A DNA stretch of 64,000 nt, from NCBI RefSeq assembly GCF_052030545.1, contig NZ_JBPDIH010000005.1:310001-374000 (forward strand). The letters are read 5' to 3'. Both the position numbers and the translations under genes were made by a program. The stretch is from CANMXU01 sp052030545. Lineage in GTDB: Bacteria; Pseudomonadota; Gammaproteobacteria; Enterobacterales; Alteromonadaceae. The notes beneath the pieces are model-generated. The model did not search any database. It was not told where the DNA came from and was given only the letters and a program-made list of their open reading frames with translations. Below, in pieces: positions 17,485 through 27,507 of the stretch. Within the stretch, counting starts at the first letter, position 1. Every line of letters starts with the position of its first letter.

Positions 17485-20007
17485 TTACTTAACGCCGCAG
17501 CGTGAATTGGTACAAAGCGCTACTAGACCACGCGTATCACGACGATTAACAACACCATCACTATTTAAGTCATATGCTAAATGAGTAATTGTGCCAGCAG
17601 ATAAACCACGATTAAATGCGCGAATATCCATAGCATCTACGTCAAGGTCACCATCTAAGTCGCCTAAAACACCAATATCAGCATCTAAAGGTAAAAAGTC
17701 GTTTTCGTCACTAACACCATCGTTGTCATCATCAGGATCAGTATTATTGCCAAGACCATCTAAGTCGGTATCTAGCGATTCCGTTGGGTCATAAGGAAAA
17801 GCATCTTCAGTATCAATAACATTGTCGTTATCATCATCTTCATCAGCATTATCACCTAGGCCATCTTTATCAAAATCAGCCGACTCATGTGCATCAAATG
17901 GGAACGAATCAAATGCATCATCAACACCGTCGTTATCGTCATCAGTATCAACAAGATCAGGTAAACCATCTTGATCAAAATCTGGAGATGGCACCGCTTT
18001 TACCACTTCAATATAGGCACCAAACAAACCATTATCTGATTCTTTAGCGTATAGTTGGCCGTCTGCATCAGCATTTACACCAAAGCTATAATAACCGTCG
18101 GTTGTCACATCAATATCAACACTAAACACTGTTGTTGTGCTATCAACTGCGGCACTGCCAATCAAGTTTTCTAAATCATGCTTATTGGTCCAAGTAACCG
18201 TTGATTCTTCCCAGTCACTGTCTGTTTGATAAACATTAACATTACCAACAACTGGTTTTGCCGTGCGATTTGTTAACCATAATTTTTGTGTAACAGTATC
18301 GCCTAATACGTCTTCTACGCCAGCGACGTCAAACTTAACGTAACTATGGCGGCGGTCAACAAATAATTTTAAGGCTGACGGAACACCAAGGTTAACGTCT
18401 GGGCGACTAGAATCAACATCGGCATCTGCAATGACATCAAAACGAAATTCAGTAGCAGGCGCGGCATATTTAATGTTGAATGGAAATGCGTCTTCTTCAT
18501 CAATAATGCCATCGTTATCGTCATCGGGATCGTTTACATCTAAAATACCATCACCGTCAAAATCACTATCGTCGTCGCCACCGGAGTTTGAATCGCCGCC
18601 GATAACGGTGCCGTCAATGATCAATGGTTTTTCATCTAAACATGGTGGTGAATCAAAGCTCACTGATTTAATAACGACATTACCCACAGAGACATTCTGC
18701 CCCGGGTGAATAACTAAATCACAATTACCTTCATCCTGACCTGACAGAGTCACTTTACGTGAAGATTCAGTACCACCATGGAAAGTATTTAACGCAATCG
18801 TGCCATCTTCTTTAGCGCCAATGTGAATATTTTCACCTTCTTTAATTGATAGATAGTCGTTAATTTTGGTTGATGCGTGAAAGGTATTCCCGGCAATATA
18901 GATATTGCGAGGGCCGTAGGCATGCACGTCTCGCTTACAGTCTTTATCTAAATGGCCAATTGACGCACAAGCAGTTGATGCACGTCGTTCATTACTGCCG
19001 TCAACCTTAAAGGTCCAGGTTGGGTAAGTAGCTGAGTCTTGCTCTTGTGTAACACGTTTATGACCCTCTGTCGCCGATATTAATATATACGGAACCGCAC
19101 TAGGGATGGTGTCTGGCATAAAAAATTCATTATCATAAATTTTTAAATCATGGGTAAACTGTTCAAAATGAAGGCCATTAGCACCGCCCGTTGGATCATC
19201 AGTGATCCCCATGAAGGTATTATTTGCGATGGTAAGATTACCCGCTTGTACACCAGCAAGTTGGAATGTGTTTGATTTTTCAAAAATGTTATCTTGAACA
19301 ATCGAGCCATTCATATCAACCGATTCAGTATAACGACGACCAATTCTGTTACCGTCTTCATCAGTAGAGTCATGTCTTCTGTCGTTACCCGCATCTAGGG
19401 TAAATCCATTTTTGTAACCTTCTCTAAAAATGGATGACTTAACCGTCACAGGCTTAATTTCGGTAACTACATCCCCACCACGTCTCAAAGTATTTCGGTT
19501 CATGACATTAATCACGATACCTTTAATATCAACAAACTCACTATTTAAAACAGTTAGCCCTTCTGTTGCCCACCCTATAGGTGCGGATATGCCAAATTGT
19601 AATGAGTTTTTAAATATCACATTATCGAAGCTATGACCTTCACTTCGATTAAAATTGAAGATTGGTTGGCCAAAGCTGTTTTGTAAATTATTACCATCTA
19701 AGGTTAAATTGGAAATACTGGCGTTATCTCCAAGTGCATTTATTAGTGCTGGTCGCGCTTGGGTGAGCTTTAAGATGACTGAATTTTTATCAACCCCTTC
19801 TAGCACTAGGTCATCATTTCCTATGGTTAATCTGTTAGAAAATTCATACACGCCTGCTGGAAAAGTTATTTTAGTTGTTACCCCGTCAGCCGCCCAAGCA
19901 ATGATTTGGTCTATATTACTTTTATCTGCAATTCGTTCTTCAGCGTTAGCCGTGAAGCTACACACGGCGTAAGCCAGTGCTGTCATCGTTATTGTTTTAA
20001 ACTTCAT
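17485..20007 (-). CDS. Modular beta-helix polysaccharidase with CBM96-like domain, TSP3 repeats and dockerin
   Basis: Large exported enzyme, 840 residues. Order: signal peptide (1-22); right-handed parallel beta-helix catalytic domain (about 24-465); thrombospondin type 3 calcium repeat (482-510); beta-sandwich of DNRLRE/CBM96 type (about 520-670, VDRRHSYVKFDVAGV); three or more further TSP3 repeats (676-775); and a type I dockerin (782-835) with two calcium loops, DLDGDLDVDAMD and DLNSDGVVNRRD. The catalytic domain is shared with 40395-41849 and 42474-43922, which lack all C-terminal modules. Conserved segments include HFEQFTHDLKIYDNEF, ATEGHKRV and CKRDVHAYGP. Fold suggests a polysaccharide lyase or endo-glycosidase; I cannot place it in a CAZy family. 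The dockerin is expected to bind the cohesin encoded 19 bp downstream. Confidence 0.85.
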   Translation of the reverse strand: MKFKTITMTALAYAVCSFTANAEERIADKSNIDQIIAWAADGVTTKITFPAGVYEFSNRLTIGNDDLVLEGVDKNSVILKLTQARPALINALGDNASISNLTLDGNNLQNSFGQPIFNFNRSEGHSFDNVIFKNSLQFGISAPIGWATEGLTVLNSEFVDIKGIVINVMNRNTLRRGGDVVTEIKPVTVKSSIFREGYKNGFTLDAGNDRRHDSTDEDGNRIGRRYTESVDMNGSIVQDNIFEKSNTFQLAGVQAGNLTIANNTFMGITDDPTGGANGLHFEQFTHDLKIYDNEFFMPDTIPSAVPYILISATEGHKRVTQEQDSATYPTWTFKVDGSNERRASTACASIGHLDKDCKRDVHAYGPRNIYIAGNTFHASTKINDYLSIKEGENIHIGAKEDGTIALNTFHGGTESSRKVTLSGQDEGNCDLVIHPGQNVSVGNVVIKSVSFDSPPCLDEKPLIIDGTVIGGDSNSGGDDDSDFDGDGILDVNDPDDDNDGIIDEEDAFPFNIKYAAPATEFRFDVIADADVDSSRPDVNLGVPSALKLFVDRRHSYVKFDVAGVEDVLGDTVTQKLWLTNRTAKPVVGNVNVYQTDSDWEESTVTWTNKHDLENLIGSAAVDSTTTVFSVDIDVTTDGYYSFGVNADADGQLYAKESDNGLFGAYIEVVKAVPSPDFDQDGLPDLVDTDDDNDGVDDAFDSFPFDAHESADFDKDGLGDNADEDDDNDNVIDTEDAFPYDPTESLDTDLDGLGNNTDPDDDNDGVSDENDFLPLDADIGVLGDLDGDLDVDAMDIRAFNRGLSAGTITHLAYDLNSDGVVNRRDTRGLVALCTNSRCGVK

Positions 20008-20044
20008 ATGTATACCTTGTTTGAAATCACATTGTAAATACTAT

Positions 20045-20074
20045 TTATATGTGCATCCATTGCTTCATATACAA
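20045..20074. promoter_or_regulatory. paired 10-bp boxes upstream of dockerin enzyme
   Basis: TTATATGTGC at 20045 and TCATATACAA at 20065, 20 bp apart; the first deviates from the consensus at its last base. They lie 38-67 bp before the start at 20007. The remainder of the 356-bp gap shows only a hairpin at 20312-20350. Confidence 0.55.
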
Positions 20075-20311
20075 AACAAGATAGGTAATTTAAATAATAA
20101 TTGCAAGACAAGAATTTATTTATTGAACACTTTAACAGCAAGTCTCGATTAAATTTTGGTTCAGTGTGTGAAATCAAGCTAGTTTTTTCTGTTAGGAAAC
20201 AGGTTAAAACCAGTACAAAAAAGGGCTATAGCTTAAATTTGATAAGAGAGAATATAATAAAAGAAAAAATAAACTTGGGAAATCGTTGGGATTTTATAAA
20301 GATAACAACAT

Positions 20312-20350
20312 AATACGCCTGATGTGAAATCAATCCACAAAAGGCGTATT
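20312..20350 (-). terminator. possible terminator of sulfatase gene
   Basis: AATACGCCT / AGGCGTATT, 9-bp perfect stem with a long 21-nt loop, 14 bp after the sulfatase stop. Weak because of the loop length and absence of a T-run. Confidence 0.35.
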
Positions 20351-20363
20351 TGAATTACTTATT

Positions 20364-22199
20364 TTACAATCGGTTTAAATATAAATAAAAGGCAGCTTTA
20401 TCTTTTCTATTTCCTGATTCATCATCGGTAAACCAAGCAGATACTTTTTGTTCACCGGTTTGAAGTTTTATATTAGCAACACAGTGTGATGCTCTGCCCC
20501 AAACGCGTTCAATGTATTTTTGATTGTTTGCTTCAATAACGCAGTATTTATTCATTACCGGCGTTTCTGCTGGTGAGTCATGATAATAAGCTTTAACTTC
20601 ATATTTACCGGCTTTTTCGACATTGATATACCAAGGGTGTGGCTTGAAATCATCTTCTCGAGTTATCCAGTGAATATAATCTCGTTCCTCAGCTGGCGCT
20701 TGATGCCCAATAAACCATGGAACTTCGCCTTTATTTTCGCTCCAATCCATAGCATTAAGTCGTACAGGGTTTTCTGCGTCATTCCCCACAATAATGCTAC
20801 GTGTTAAAAAGCCTTTATCGCTTAATTCCTTCCACCAAGCTTTATGATGGTTAGCAAGCTGTTTAGCCACTTCAGGAAATTTTTTGATGACATTACTATT
20901 TTGCTGAGGATCATTATTAAGGTCATATAATTCTTCTTTCCCCTTAAAGGTGATATAACGCCATTTTTTATGTGCAACAACGGTTGGTCTTTCAATAGAC
21001 GGCACGTCAATACGTTGATTTGTGATCACAATTTTTCGATTATCTAATTTATTCGAATTACCCGTCGTCAGTAACTCTTTCAAACTGATGCCGTCAATGC
21101 CTTTTGAAGGTAAAGGTAAACCCGCTAAATCAAGTAACGTGGGTAAAATATCAATATGTCCACTTAAGGCATTGTATTGTTTAGTCACTACACCGCCATC
21201 TGGGTAATGAATATAAAAGGGTACTTTATGACCGCCTTCATAAGTACTGCCTTTGTAACCTTTAAGGCCGGCATTAGGTATCCAACTAGGGTATTTCTTT
21301 TGCAAGGCTTCATGCTTTTTCGACAAAACATTGCGATTGTCCGTTGGTTTATAACCAGCACCATTGTCTGACATAAAGATTAAAATGGTATTTTTATCTA
21401 AACCTTGCGCTTTTAATGCACTGCGCAGTTTAGCCATGTTGTCATCAATATTAGTGATCATGCCATATAACGTCGCCATACTATTGTTCAAACCTTTTTT
21501 AAGATAAGGTTCAACATAGCTTTTCGGAGCGCGATAAGGGCCATGTGGTGCATTTAAAGAAATATAGGCAAAAAATGGTTTTTCTCTGTCTTTCTTTATA
21601 AAGTTAATGCCCTGTTCAAACCATACATCAGTTGCATAGCCAGGAAATCGTCGCTCTACACCGTTGTCATAATATACGTCGTCAAATTGTGTATTTCCCC
21701 AGTAATCGGGGGTTTGGCCAACACCGCCACCACCATGAATAATAACATTATCAAAACCTTGATCTTGCGGGCGGTACGGGTAATTATCGCCTAAATGCCA
21801 TTTACCAAAAATAGCCGTCTCGTAACCATTTCTTTTTAATTGCTCAGCTAAGGTGTCGTGTTCTTCACCTAAGAAATATCGCGTTAAAATGGTATGCCAA
21901 ACACCTGCTTTTAAAGAATTCTTCCCTGTTAATAATGATGCTCTGGTTGGTGAACAAGTTGGGTCAACATGAAAGTTAGTTAAGCTAACGCTTTCACGCG
22001 CTAACTGATCAATATTGGGCGTATCAATAATTGGGTTGTCGTTTATGCCAAGTTGACCATAGCCCTGATCGTCGGTCATCACTAAAACAATGTTTGGTTT
22101 AGTCGCTGGCTTTTGCTCGTGAAAAGCAAACGCATTGGACACTAATAAGTTACTCGATGCTAGTAACAGTATTACATTAAAAATACTTGTTTTAGCCAT
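20364..22199 (-). CDS. S1 sulfatase with extra C-terminal domain
   Basis: Formylglycine sulfatase of about 611 residues, roughly 100 longer than a minimal S1 enzyme. I chose the ATG at 22199, which has AGAGGT ahead of it; the upstream extension begins with TTG. Signal peptide (NVILLLASSNLLVSNAFA), metal-binding VMTDDQGYG, active site CSPTRASLLTGK with Cys about 82, FGKWHLGDN, and FMSDNGAGY. After the sulfatase sub-domain (ending near residue 450) comes a beta-rich region with WFIGHQAPAEERDYIHW and KAGKYEVKAYYHDSP, which looks like a carbohydrate-binding or accessory sandwich domain. Regulated probably from the boxes at 22706-22735. Confidence 0.92.
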   Translation of the reverse strand: MAKTSIFNVILLLASSNLLVSNAFAFHEQKPATKPNIVLVMTDDQGYGQLGINDNPIIDTPNIDQLARESVSLTNFHVDPTCSPTRASLLTGKNSLKAGVWHTILTRYFLGEEHDTLAEQLKRNGYETAIFGKWHLGDNYPYRPQDQGFDNVIIHGGGGVGQTPDYWGNTQFDDVYYDNGVERRFPGYATDVWFEQGINFIKKDREKPFFAYISLNAPHGPYRAPKSYVEPYLKKGLNNSMATLYGMITNIDDNMAKLRSALKAQGLDKNTILIFMSDNGAGYKPTDNRNVLSKKHEALQKKYPSWIPNAGLKGYKGSTYEGGHKVPFYIHYPDGGVVTKQYNALSGHIDILPTLLDLAGLPLPSKGIDGISLKELLTTGNSNKLDNRKIVITNQRIDVPSIERPTVVAHKKWRYITFKGKEELYDLNNDPQQNSNVIKKFPEVAKQLANHHKAWWKELSDKGFLTRSIIVGNDAENPVRLNAMDWSENKGEVPWFIGHQAPAEERDYIHWITREDDFKPHPWYINVEKAGKYEVKAYYHDSPAETPVMNKYCVIEANNQKYIERVWGRASHCVANIKLQTGEQKVSAWFTDDESGNRKDKAAFYLYLNRL

Positions 22200-22705
22200 A
22201 CACAATACCTCTATCTTATAAGATGTTATTTATTTTAATTTTCTTTTCCATGCATATTTAAGTGTATTGAGTAACAATGGAGATAATGCCCGTTATGAAA
22301 AACGGTATTAATAAACGCCTGTTTACTCAAAAAGAAAAGATAATGGAAACTATATTATTTAAATTAACATATTTTTATTTATGTTAATAAGTGTTCAAAA
22401 GATATAAAAACATATATTTATTATAAACTTAAGCATAAGATTAAAACATTCAAGCGCATTACATTCCTAAATAAGGATGAAGCTACACAAACGGTCGTCG
22501 TGCCAACATTTGATAAAAACATTTCAGACTTATCATAGGTTTACAATAGCGCTACTGTCTTGTTATGCTTTTGAAAAGCCTTACAAGGTTAGCTTATAAT
22601 CAAAATCATATTCTCACCTGATGAGGCACAACTCTCTCTATAAACACTACAGTTATGATGCCTAAAGTGGAGCAAGACCCTCACCTTTTACAAAAAACCG
22701 AATAA

Positions 22706-22735
22706 TTAAATATAAAATACACCACTCACATATAA
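22706..22735. promoter_or_regulatory. paired 10-bp boxes in sulfatase divergent gap
   Basis: TTAAATATAA at 22706 and TCACATATAA at 22726, exact 20-bp spacing and both perfect to consensus. The site lies about 500 bp from the left sulfatase. A second pair at 23156 serves the right one. The rest of the 1,071-bp gap, apart from a small palindrome (TTAACATA/TATGTTAA at 22364-22387), shows no gene. Confidence 0.6.
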
Positions 22736-23155
22736 AATCAAGGTTTTATAATTAAATTGACTTCAACAGCGAAGCAAAAAATATATAAACAAATCACTTT
22801 TATTGACGATTCAAAACGTTGATATTTTGTTTGCCACATCAAAGGTAGTTATGATAGTAAGCCCATAGCAACAGCTTTACTGTTTAACGTTCTAATCCCA
22901 AACATTGTTAGTTGATTAACTAAAATTGATTATCTTAAGATTAATTCATTGCACTATAAGGTTATGGCAGCTACTACTAATATTTAACTGATAAACGAAA
23001 AAATTACGTGTGAAAGTGATCCTGAATAAGCAACAATTAAATTATTCATTAACCCATGATGTCAGTATAAGAGTCGCTACACTTTAATGAATTAAATAGA
23101 AAGAAGGCAGCTTTACATTTCTATACTTGCCACATATTCACCCTTTGATGTAAAA

Positions 23156-23185
23156 TCAAATGCAAGTTTTATGTTTTATATATAA
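23156..23185. promoter_or_regulatory. paired 10-bp boxes upstream of sulfatase
   Basis: TCAAATGCAA at 23156 and TTATATATAA at 23176, 20 bp apart, 86-115 bp before the sulfatase start at 23271. Confidence 0.55.
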
Positions 23186-23270
23186 ATATAAGGTGTGAGC
23201 TTTGACAACCGAATTAACTGATAGAGTCAAGTATATAAATAAATACTAATAACAAGTCGAGTAAAACATA

Positions 23271-24914
23271 ATGAAAAACTTTCGTTTCATAATAACAGCT
23301 AGCCTATTCATACTGGCATTAATGGGTTGCAATGCAAGCGCTAAAACTCAGCCAAATATTATTTTAATTCTAACTGACGATCAGCCCTACGGATACTTAA
23401 GTGTTACCGGCAATAAAATCGCTCAAACCCCCAATATTGACCAACTAGCCAACAAAGGCATGTTATTTACTAATGCTCACGTCACCAGTGCTATTTGCAC
23501 GCCGAGTCGTGTTTCTATCTTGTTGAGCCAATATGAACGTAAACATGGTGTTAACTTCAATTCAGGCACGGCTGTTTCTAAAAATAGTTGGGAAAACTCA
23601 TACCCGATGCTGATGAAAAAAGCAGGCTACTTTACCGGCTGGGTTGGTAAAAACCATGTGCCATTAGGTGAAAATGGTTACAAAAGTGGCATAATAGAAA
23701 ATAGCTTTGACTATTGGTATGCCTCGCAAGGGCATATGAAGTTTTATCCTAAAGACAGTTTTCCTATCTTTAAAGAAGCTGAAAATGACACACAACTAGA
23801 AATTGTATCTGAAGGTATTAGTGACTTTATGGATACTAACGAACATAAATTTGAACGTGCAATAACCTTCCTTGATGCTCGTCCAAAAGACAAACCATTC
23901 ATGTTATCAATTAACCTTAACCTACCTCATGGCGCTGGTGCTCGTGAAATGGCCCAACGTGACAGTGATGACGACATTTATAAAAGCTTATTCAGAGACA
24001 GAGATATTCCTTTACCTAAGCATTATGTGGCAAAAGATGACATTACCACCCCTAAATTGTCAGCAGAATTGTTGCACGCAGAAGATAGACAAGTGGGTTA
24101 TTCCTATGTAAATGAAGAAGACACCGTTAAAGAAATGCTTATTCGCCAAAATCAAGCGATGGTCGGTATCGACCGATTAGTTAAAAACCTTAGGGATGAA
24201 TTAAAAGCACATAATGTCGATGATAATACCATTATTATTTTTAGCTCAGATCACGGTTTATTTATGGGCGAACACGGCTTAGGCGGCAAAGCATTTTGTT
24301 ATGAAAAAGCAACTCATGTCCCGCTTATCATCTACGATCCACGTAAAAAGCCGACAAACGCGACCAACAACGCTTTAGTGCAAAGCATTGATATAGCACC
24401 AACTATTCTTGCCTATGCCGGAGTAAAGTCTCCTAAATCTTATCAGGGTGAAGATTTAACGGGCTTTTATCAAGGCCAAAAGCAGACCAAACGTCAATAC
24501 AGCTTTTCTGAAAATTTATGGTCAAACCATTTTGGTAACCCACGTTGTGAGTCAATTCAAAACGATGAATGGAAATATATTCGTTATTATGAAAACAACA
24601 ATTTATCCGCCAATAAAAAAGTCAAATTTGGTAAAAAACTCGGTATGAAAACAGGAAGTGTTTTGTATGGTCAACATGATAATGACATTTTCGAATATCG
24701 TGAGTTTGTTGAGGGTCCCTTAAACGGCGAGCCAGCAGTTTTTGAAGAGTTATATCACTTATCAAATGATCCTGAAGAGTTAACAAATTTAGCGACCAGC
24801 GCTCAACATAAAGCTATGTTAAACAAGCTGCGTAAAGATTGGATGACCAAGCTTAAATCTGCTCGTGGTCAAGGCGCTCCTGATGTAGTTCGTTATACTG
24901 TCGATAGCAAATAG
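23271..24914 (+). CDS. S1 sulfatase, lipoprotein
   Basis: Formylglycine sulfatase of 547 residues with a lipobox (ALMGC, Cys 20). It has ILTDDQPYGYL for metal binding, the active site CTPSRVSILLS with Cys about 76 (the C-x-P-S-R form), WVGKNHVPLG in place of the common GKWHLG, and FSSDHGLFMGEHG near the second metal site. The Lys-Asn-His change in the GKWH position sets it apart from its neighbours in the window and suggests a different S1 subfamily. It has its own box pair upstream and a good terminator downstream, so it is probably monocistronic. Confidence 0.92.
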   Translation: MKNFRFIITASLFILALMGCNASAKTQPNIILILTDDQPYGYLSVTGNKIAQTPNIDQLANKGMLFTNAHVTSAICTPSRVSILLSQYERKHGVNFNSGTAVSKNSWENSYPMLMKKAGYFTGWVGKNHVPLGENGYKSGIIENSFDYWYASQGHMKFYPKDSFPIFKEAENDTQLEIVSEGISDFMDTNEHKFERAITFLDARPKDKPFMLSINLNLPHGAGAREMAQRDSDDDIYKSLFRDRDIPLPKHYVAKDDITTPKLSAELLHAEDRQVGYSYVNEEDTVKEMLIRQNQAMVGIDRLVKNLRDELKAHNVDDNTIIIFSSDHGLFMGEHGLGGKAFCYEKATHVPLIIYDPRKKPTNATNNALVQSIDIAPTILAYAGVKSPKSYQGEDLTGFYQGQKQTKRQYSFSENLWSNHFGNPRCESIQNDEWKYIRYYENNNLSANKKVKFGKKLGMKTGSVLYGQHDNDIFEYREFVEGPLNGEPAVFEELYHLSNDPEELTNLATSAQHKAMLNKLRKDWMTKLKSARGQGAPDVVRYTVDSK

Positions 24915-24956
24915 TAGCGGCTGTAAACCTACTCAATTCTATTTAGGTAAATACAC

Positions 24957-24988
24957 ATGCTGATGATAACAAGGGTTATTATCAGCAT
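24957..24988 (+). terminator. rho-independent terminator after sulfatase
   Basis: 14-bp stem ATGCTGATGATAAC / GTTATTATCAGCAT (one G-T wobble) with loop AAGG, followed by a T-run. It lies 43 bp after the sulfatase stop. Confidence 0.8.
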
Positions 24989-25280
24989 TTTTTGCGACTT
25001 TATTGCCACCTCTTTGGCCAGTAACTCCCATTCTAAAGCCTGCTCATTTTTGTTAACGTAAATTCATATAGCTTATTTGTAAGAACACCTCACCTACTTT
25101 TCTTCGCTCTGACTTTGTATCCTTCTTCAGCTAAACCACCTCACGTGAAGACCCGACGAGTCCATGTAAAGCTGATACCTTCACAAACACAATTTCGCGT
25201 GACAAGGTAAGTAGATCAGATTCTCCATCTAACGCTTCCAAGGCACCTCTTCTTCACTATTAAGTCACCACTTTGATAAT

Positions 25281-25310
25281 TCAAATACAAATAAGTCAAA
25301 TTAAATATAA
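25281..25310. promoter_or_regulatory. paired 10-bp boxes upstream of GH29
   Basis: TCAAATACAA at 25281 and TTAAATATAA at 25301, starts exactly 20 bp apart, 73 bp before the GH29 start. The rest of the 468-bp gap holds only the terminator at 24957-24988. Confidence 0.6.
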
Positions 25311-25382
25311 AAATAAATCTTGCTTTTTAATTTTAAATGCCTTTATAGTTAAGCTAATAACATTTCAAAAAAGACAAAAAAA

Positions 25383-26948
25383 ATGAAAAAAACAATTATT
25401 GCTACTGCAATATCATTATCAGTAGCGGCTTGTGGAAATAACACGCCTAAAGACAATAACCAAGTGAGTGCAGCTGACCATAGCCAGAAACTTGCGGAAA
25501 TTCATCAAGTAGCAAACCAAGGCCCTTACAAAGCCTCCTTTGACTCATTTGCTCAATATCAAATCCCTGATTGGTATCAAGATGCCAAGTTCGGTATTTT
25601 TATCCACTGGGGCGCTTATTCAGTTCCTGCATACAATGGCGAGTGGTACCCACGTAAAATGTACCGGGATGAAGAGCGTTCGGATGAAAAAGAACACCAT
25701 GCTAAAAACTGGGGCGACCAAACTGAATTTGGTTATAAAGATTTCATTCCAATGTTTAAAGCTGAAAACTTTGATGCGGACCAATGGCTAAAAATCATTA
25801 AAGACTCAGGTGCACGCTACATCGTTCCTGTAGCTGAGCACCATGATGGTTTTTCTATGTATGATAATAGTTATACCCGTTGGGATTCAGTTGAAATGGG
25901 CCCTAAACGCGATATTATCAGCGAGTTAAAAGTGGCATCAGAAAAAGCTGATATTCATTTTGGTTTATCGAGTCACCGAGCGGAAAACTGGTGGTTCTTC
26001 GACGGCGGCAGAGAAATGCCATCTGATGTTCAAGACGAAGCTTACCGTGATTTATACGGACCGGCTGTCAACCGAGAAACCTCAGAAGCTGGCTTAACAC
26101 CTCCTACAAAAGAGTTTATGGATGACTGGTTATTAAGAACTGTTGAATTAGTGGATAAATATGAACCTGAGTTAATCTGGTTCGACTGGTGGATGGCATC
26201 AGAGCCCTTCCATCAGCATGTAGAAACCTTTACCGGTTATTATTATAACAAAGGCGTTAACTGGGACAGAATGCCTGCGCTTAACTACAAAGAACATCAC
26301 GACATGCGTTCATTCCTTCCGGGCTCTGCCGTACTTGATATTGAACGTGGTGGCATGACCGATATACATGAACATTTCTGGCAAACTGATACCTCTGTTT
26401 CTAAATCTTCATGGGGTTATGTAACGAATCATAGATACCGAGACGCAAACTCCTTAGTTGACGACATGATCGATATCGTCAGTAAGAATGGTTCGCTGTT
26501 ATTAAACATCGGTCCTAAATCTGACGGTACTATTCCTGAAGAAGAAGTTCGCTTACTAAAAGAAATTGGTGACTGGTTAGCCCTAAATGGTGAAGCTATT
26601 TATGACACTCGCCCGTGGTTAACTTTTGGTGAAGGTGAAACTGAAGTTGTTGACGGCAAGCATTCAAACAATGCTGAGAAAAACCGTAAAGACTTTAATA
26701 GCAGTGACATACGTTTTACGCAAAATGGCGATGCGCTATACGCAACCATATTAGCTTGGCCTGGCGACAATAAAGAAATTGTCATCCGATCAATTAACAG
26801 CGAAAACTATCAGCAAACCATTAAAACAGTTAAGCTTATTGGCCATAGCGACAATATTAGCTTCAAACAACTACCAACAGGTTTAATTGTTAACTTACCT
26901 GCAGGTGCACCTAATGCACATGCACAAGTACTTAAAATAACGCATTAA
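25383..26948 (+). CDS. GH29 alpha-L-fucosidase-like lipoprotein
   Basis: Exo-glycosidase of family GH29 that removes terminal alpha-L-fucose (some members act on L-galactose). 521 residues; lipobox SVAAC (Cys 17). The catalytic TIM barrel begins at DWYQDAKFGIFIHWGAYSVP and contains the family motif AEHHDGFSMYD. The nucleophile is Asp 268 in ELIWFDWWM. NGSLLLNIGPKSDGTIP and a C-terminal beta-sandwich (about 400-521) complete the fold. It is clearly homologous to, but well diverged from, the GH29 at 61946-63544. It has its own box pair and terminator, so it is probably transcribed alone. Confidence 0.94.
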   Translation: MKKTIIATAISLSVAACGNNTPKDNNQVSAADHSQKLAEIHQVANQGPYKASFDSFAQYQIPDWYQDAKFGIFIHWGAYSVPAYNGEWYPRKMYRDEERSDEKEHHAKNWGDQTEFGYKDFIPMFKAENFDADQWLKIIKDSGARYIVPVAEHHDGFSMYDNSYTRWDSVEMGPKRDIISELKVASEKADIHFGLSSHRAENWWFFDGGREMPSDVQDEAYRDLYGPAVNRETSEAGLTPPTKEFMDDWLLRTVELVDKYEPELIWFDWWMASEPFHQHVETFTGYYYNKGVNWDRMPALNYKEHHDMRSFLPGSAVLDIERGGMTDIHEHFWQTDTSVSKSSWGYVTNHRYRDANSLVDDMIDIVSKNGSLLLNIGPKSDGTIPEEEVRLLKEIGDWLALNGEAIYDTRPWLTFGEGETEVVDGKHSNNAEKNRKDFNSSDIRFTQNGDALYATILAWPGDNKEIVIRSINSENYQQTIKTVKLIGHSDNISFKQLPTGLIVNLPAGAPNAHAQVLKITH

Positions 26949-26956
26949 TCCCCCCT

Positions 26957-26990
26957 ACTATGTCAGCCTAGCAATTTAGGCTGGCATAGT
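26957..26990 (+). terminator. hairpin after GH29
   Basis: 14-bp stem ACTATGTCAGCCTA / TAGGCTGGCATAGT with one wobble and a 6-nt loop, 9 bp after the stop. The following T-run is short. Confidence 0.6.
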
Positions 26991-27507
26991 GCCTTTAAAC
27001 AATCCAATCATCGTCTGCCTAAAAGCTATAGCCAATGTAAATAATGGTTCAACCGCTTTAGACACAGTTTTCTTCATTTACACATCTATTTAATATCTAC
27101 ACACTGTCGGTTTCACATATTTTTTTATTGTTGATTACGCCTTGTTGGTATTGTATTGCCAATATAAAACAGTATGACAAAAAAATACCAAGCAACCCCG
27201 CAGCTTTATTGACACCGGCTTAATTGACACTTGAACTATCACGAAGGTTTACAGAACTTAGATATTTAATGAGTCGATTTAATGGTGCCTAGATTGCGGC
27301 ACCGGTTATTTAGAAGGGAAGTACCGTATATTGCTCTCGAGGGCGCTCTTAAAACGTATAGATAATTTAGAAGATGAGCAATAAACTAACAAGGTCAGGT
27401 AAAACATGCTCGCGCGTATTTAAGGTACAAAGCTAGAATAAATGGCTCATTCAAAGAGTGGTATTGCCTTAAGCTACGACATTGTTATCGGTAAAACGCA
27501 TTAATTG
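26991..27507. other. non-coding gap, nothing recognised
   Basis: About 520 bp between the convergent GH29 and DUF1080 genes. I see no open frame of convincing composition, no RNA gene and no paired-box site. It may hold decayed sequence. Confidence 0.5.

Noticed and set aside
20101..20313. 70-codon open frame on the plus strand between two minus-strand genes
   Set aside because: Starts at TTG without a ribosome site, composition is typical of A/T-rich non-coding sequence, and no family is recognisable.
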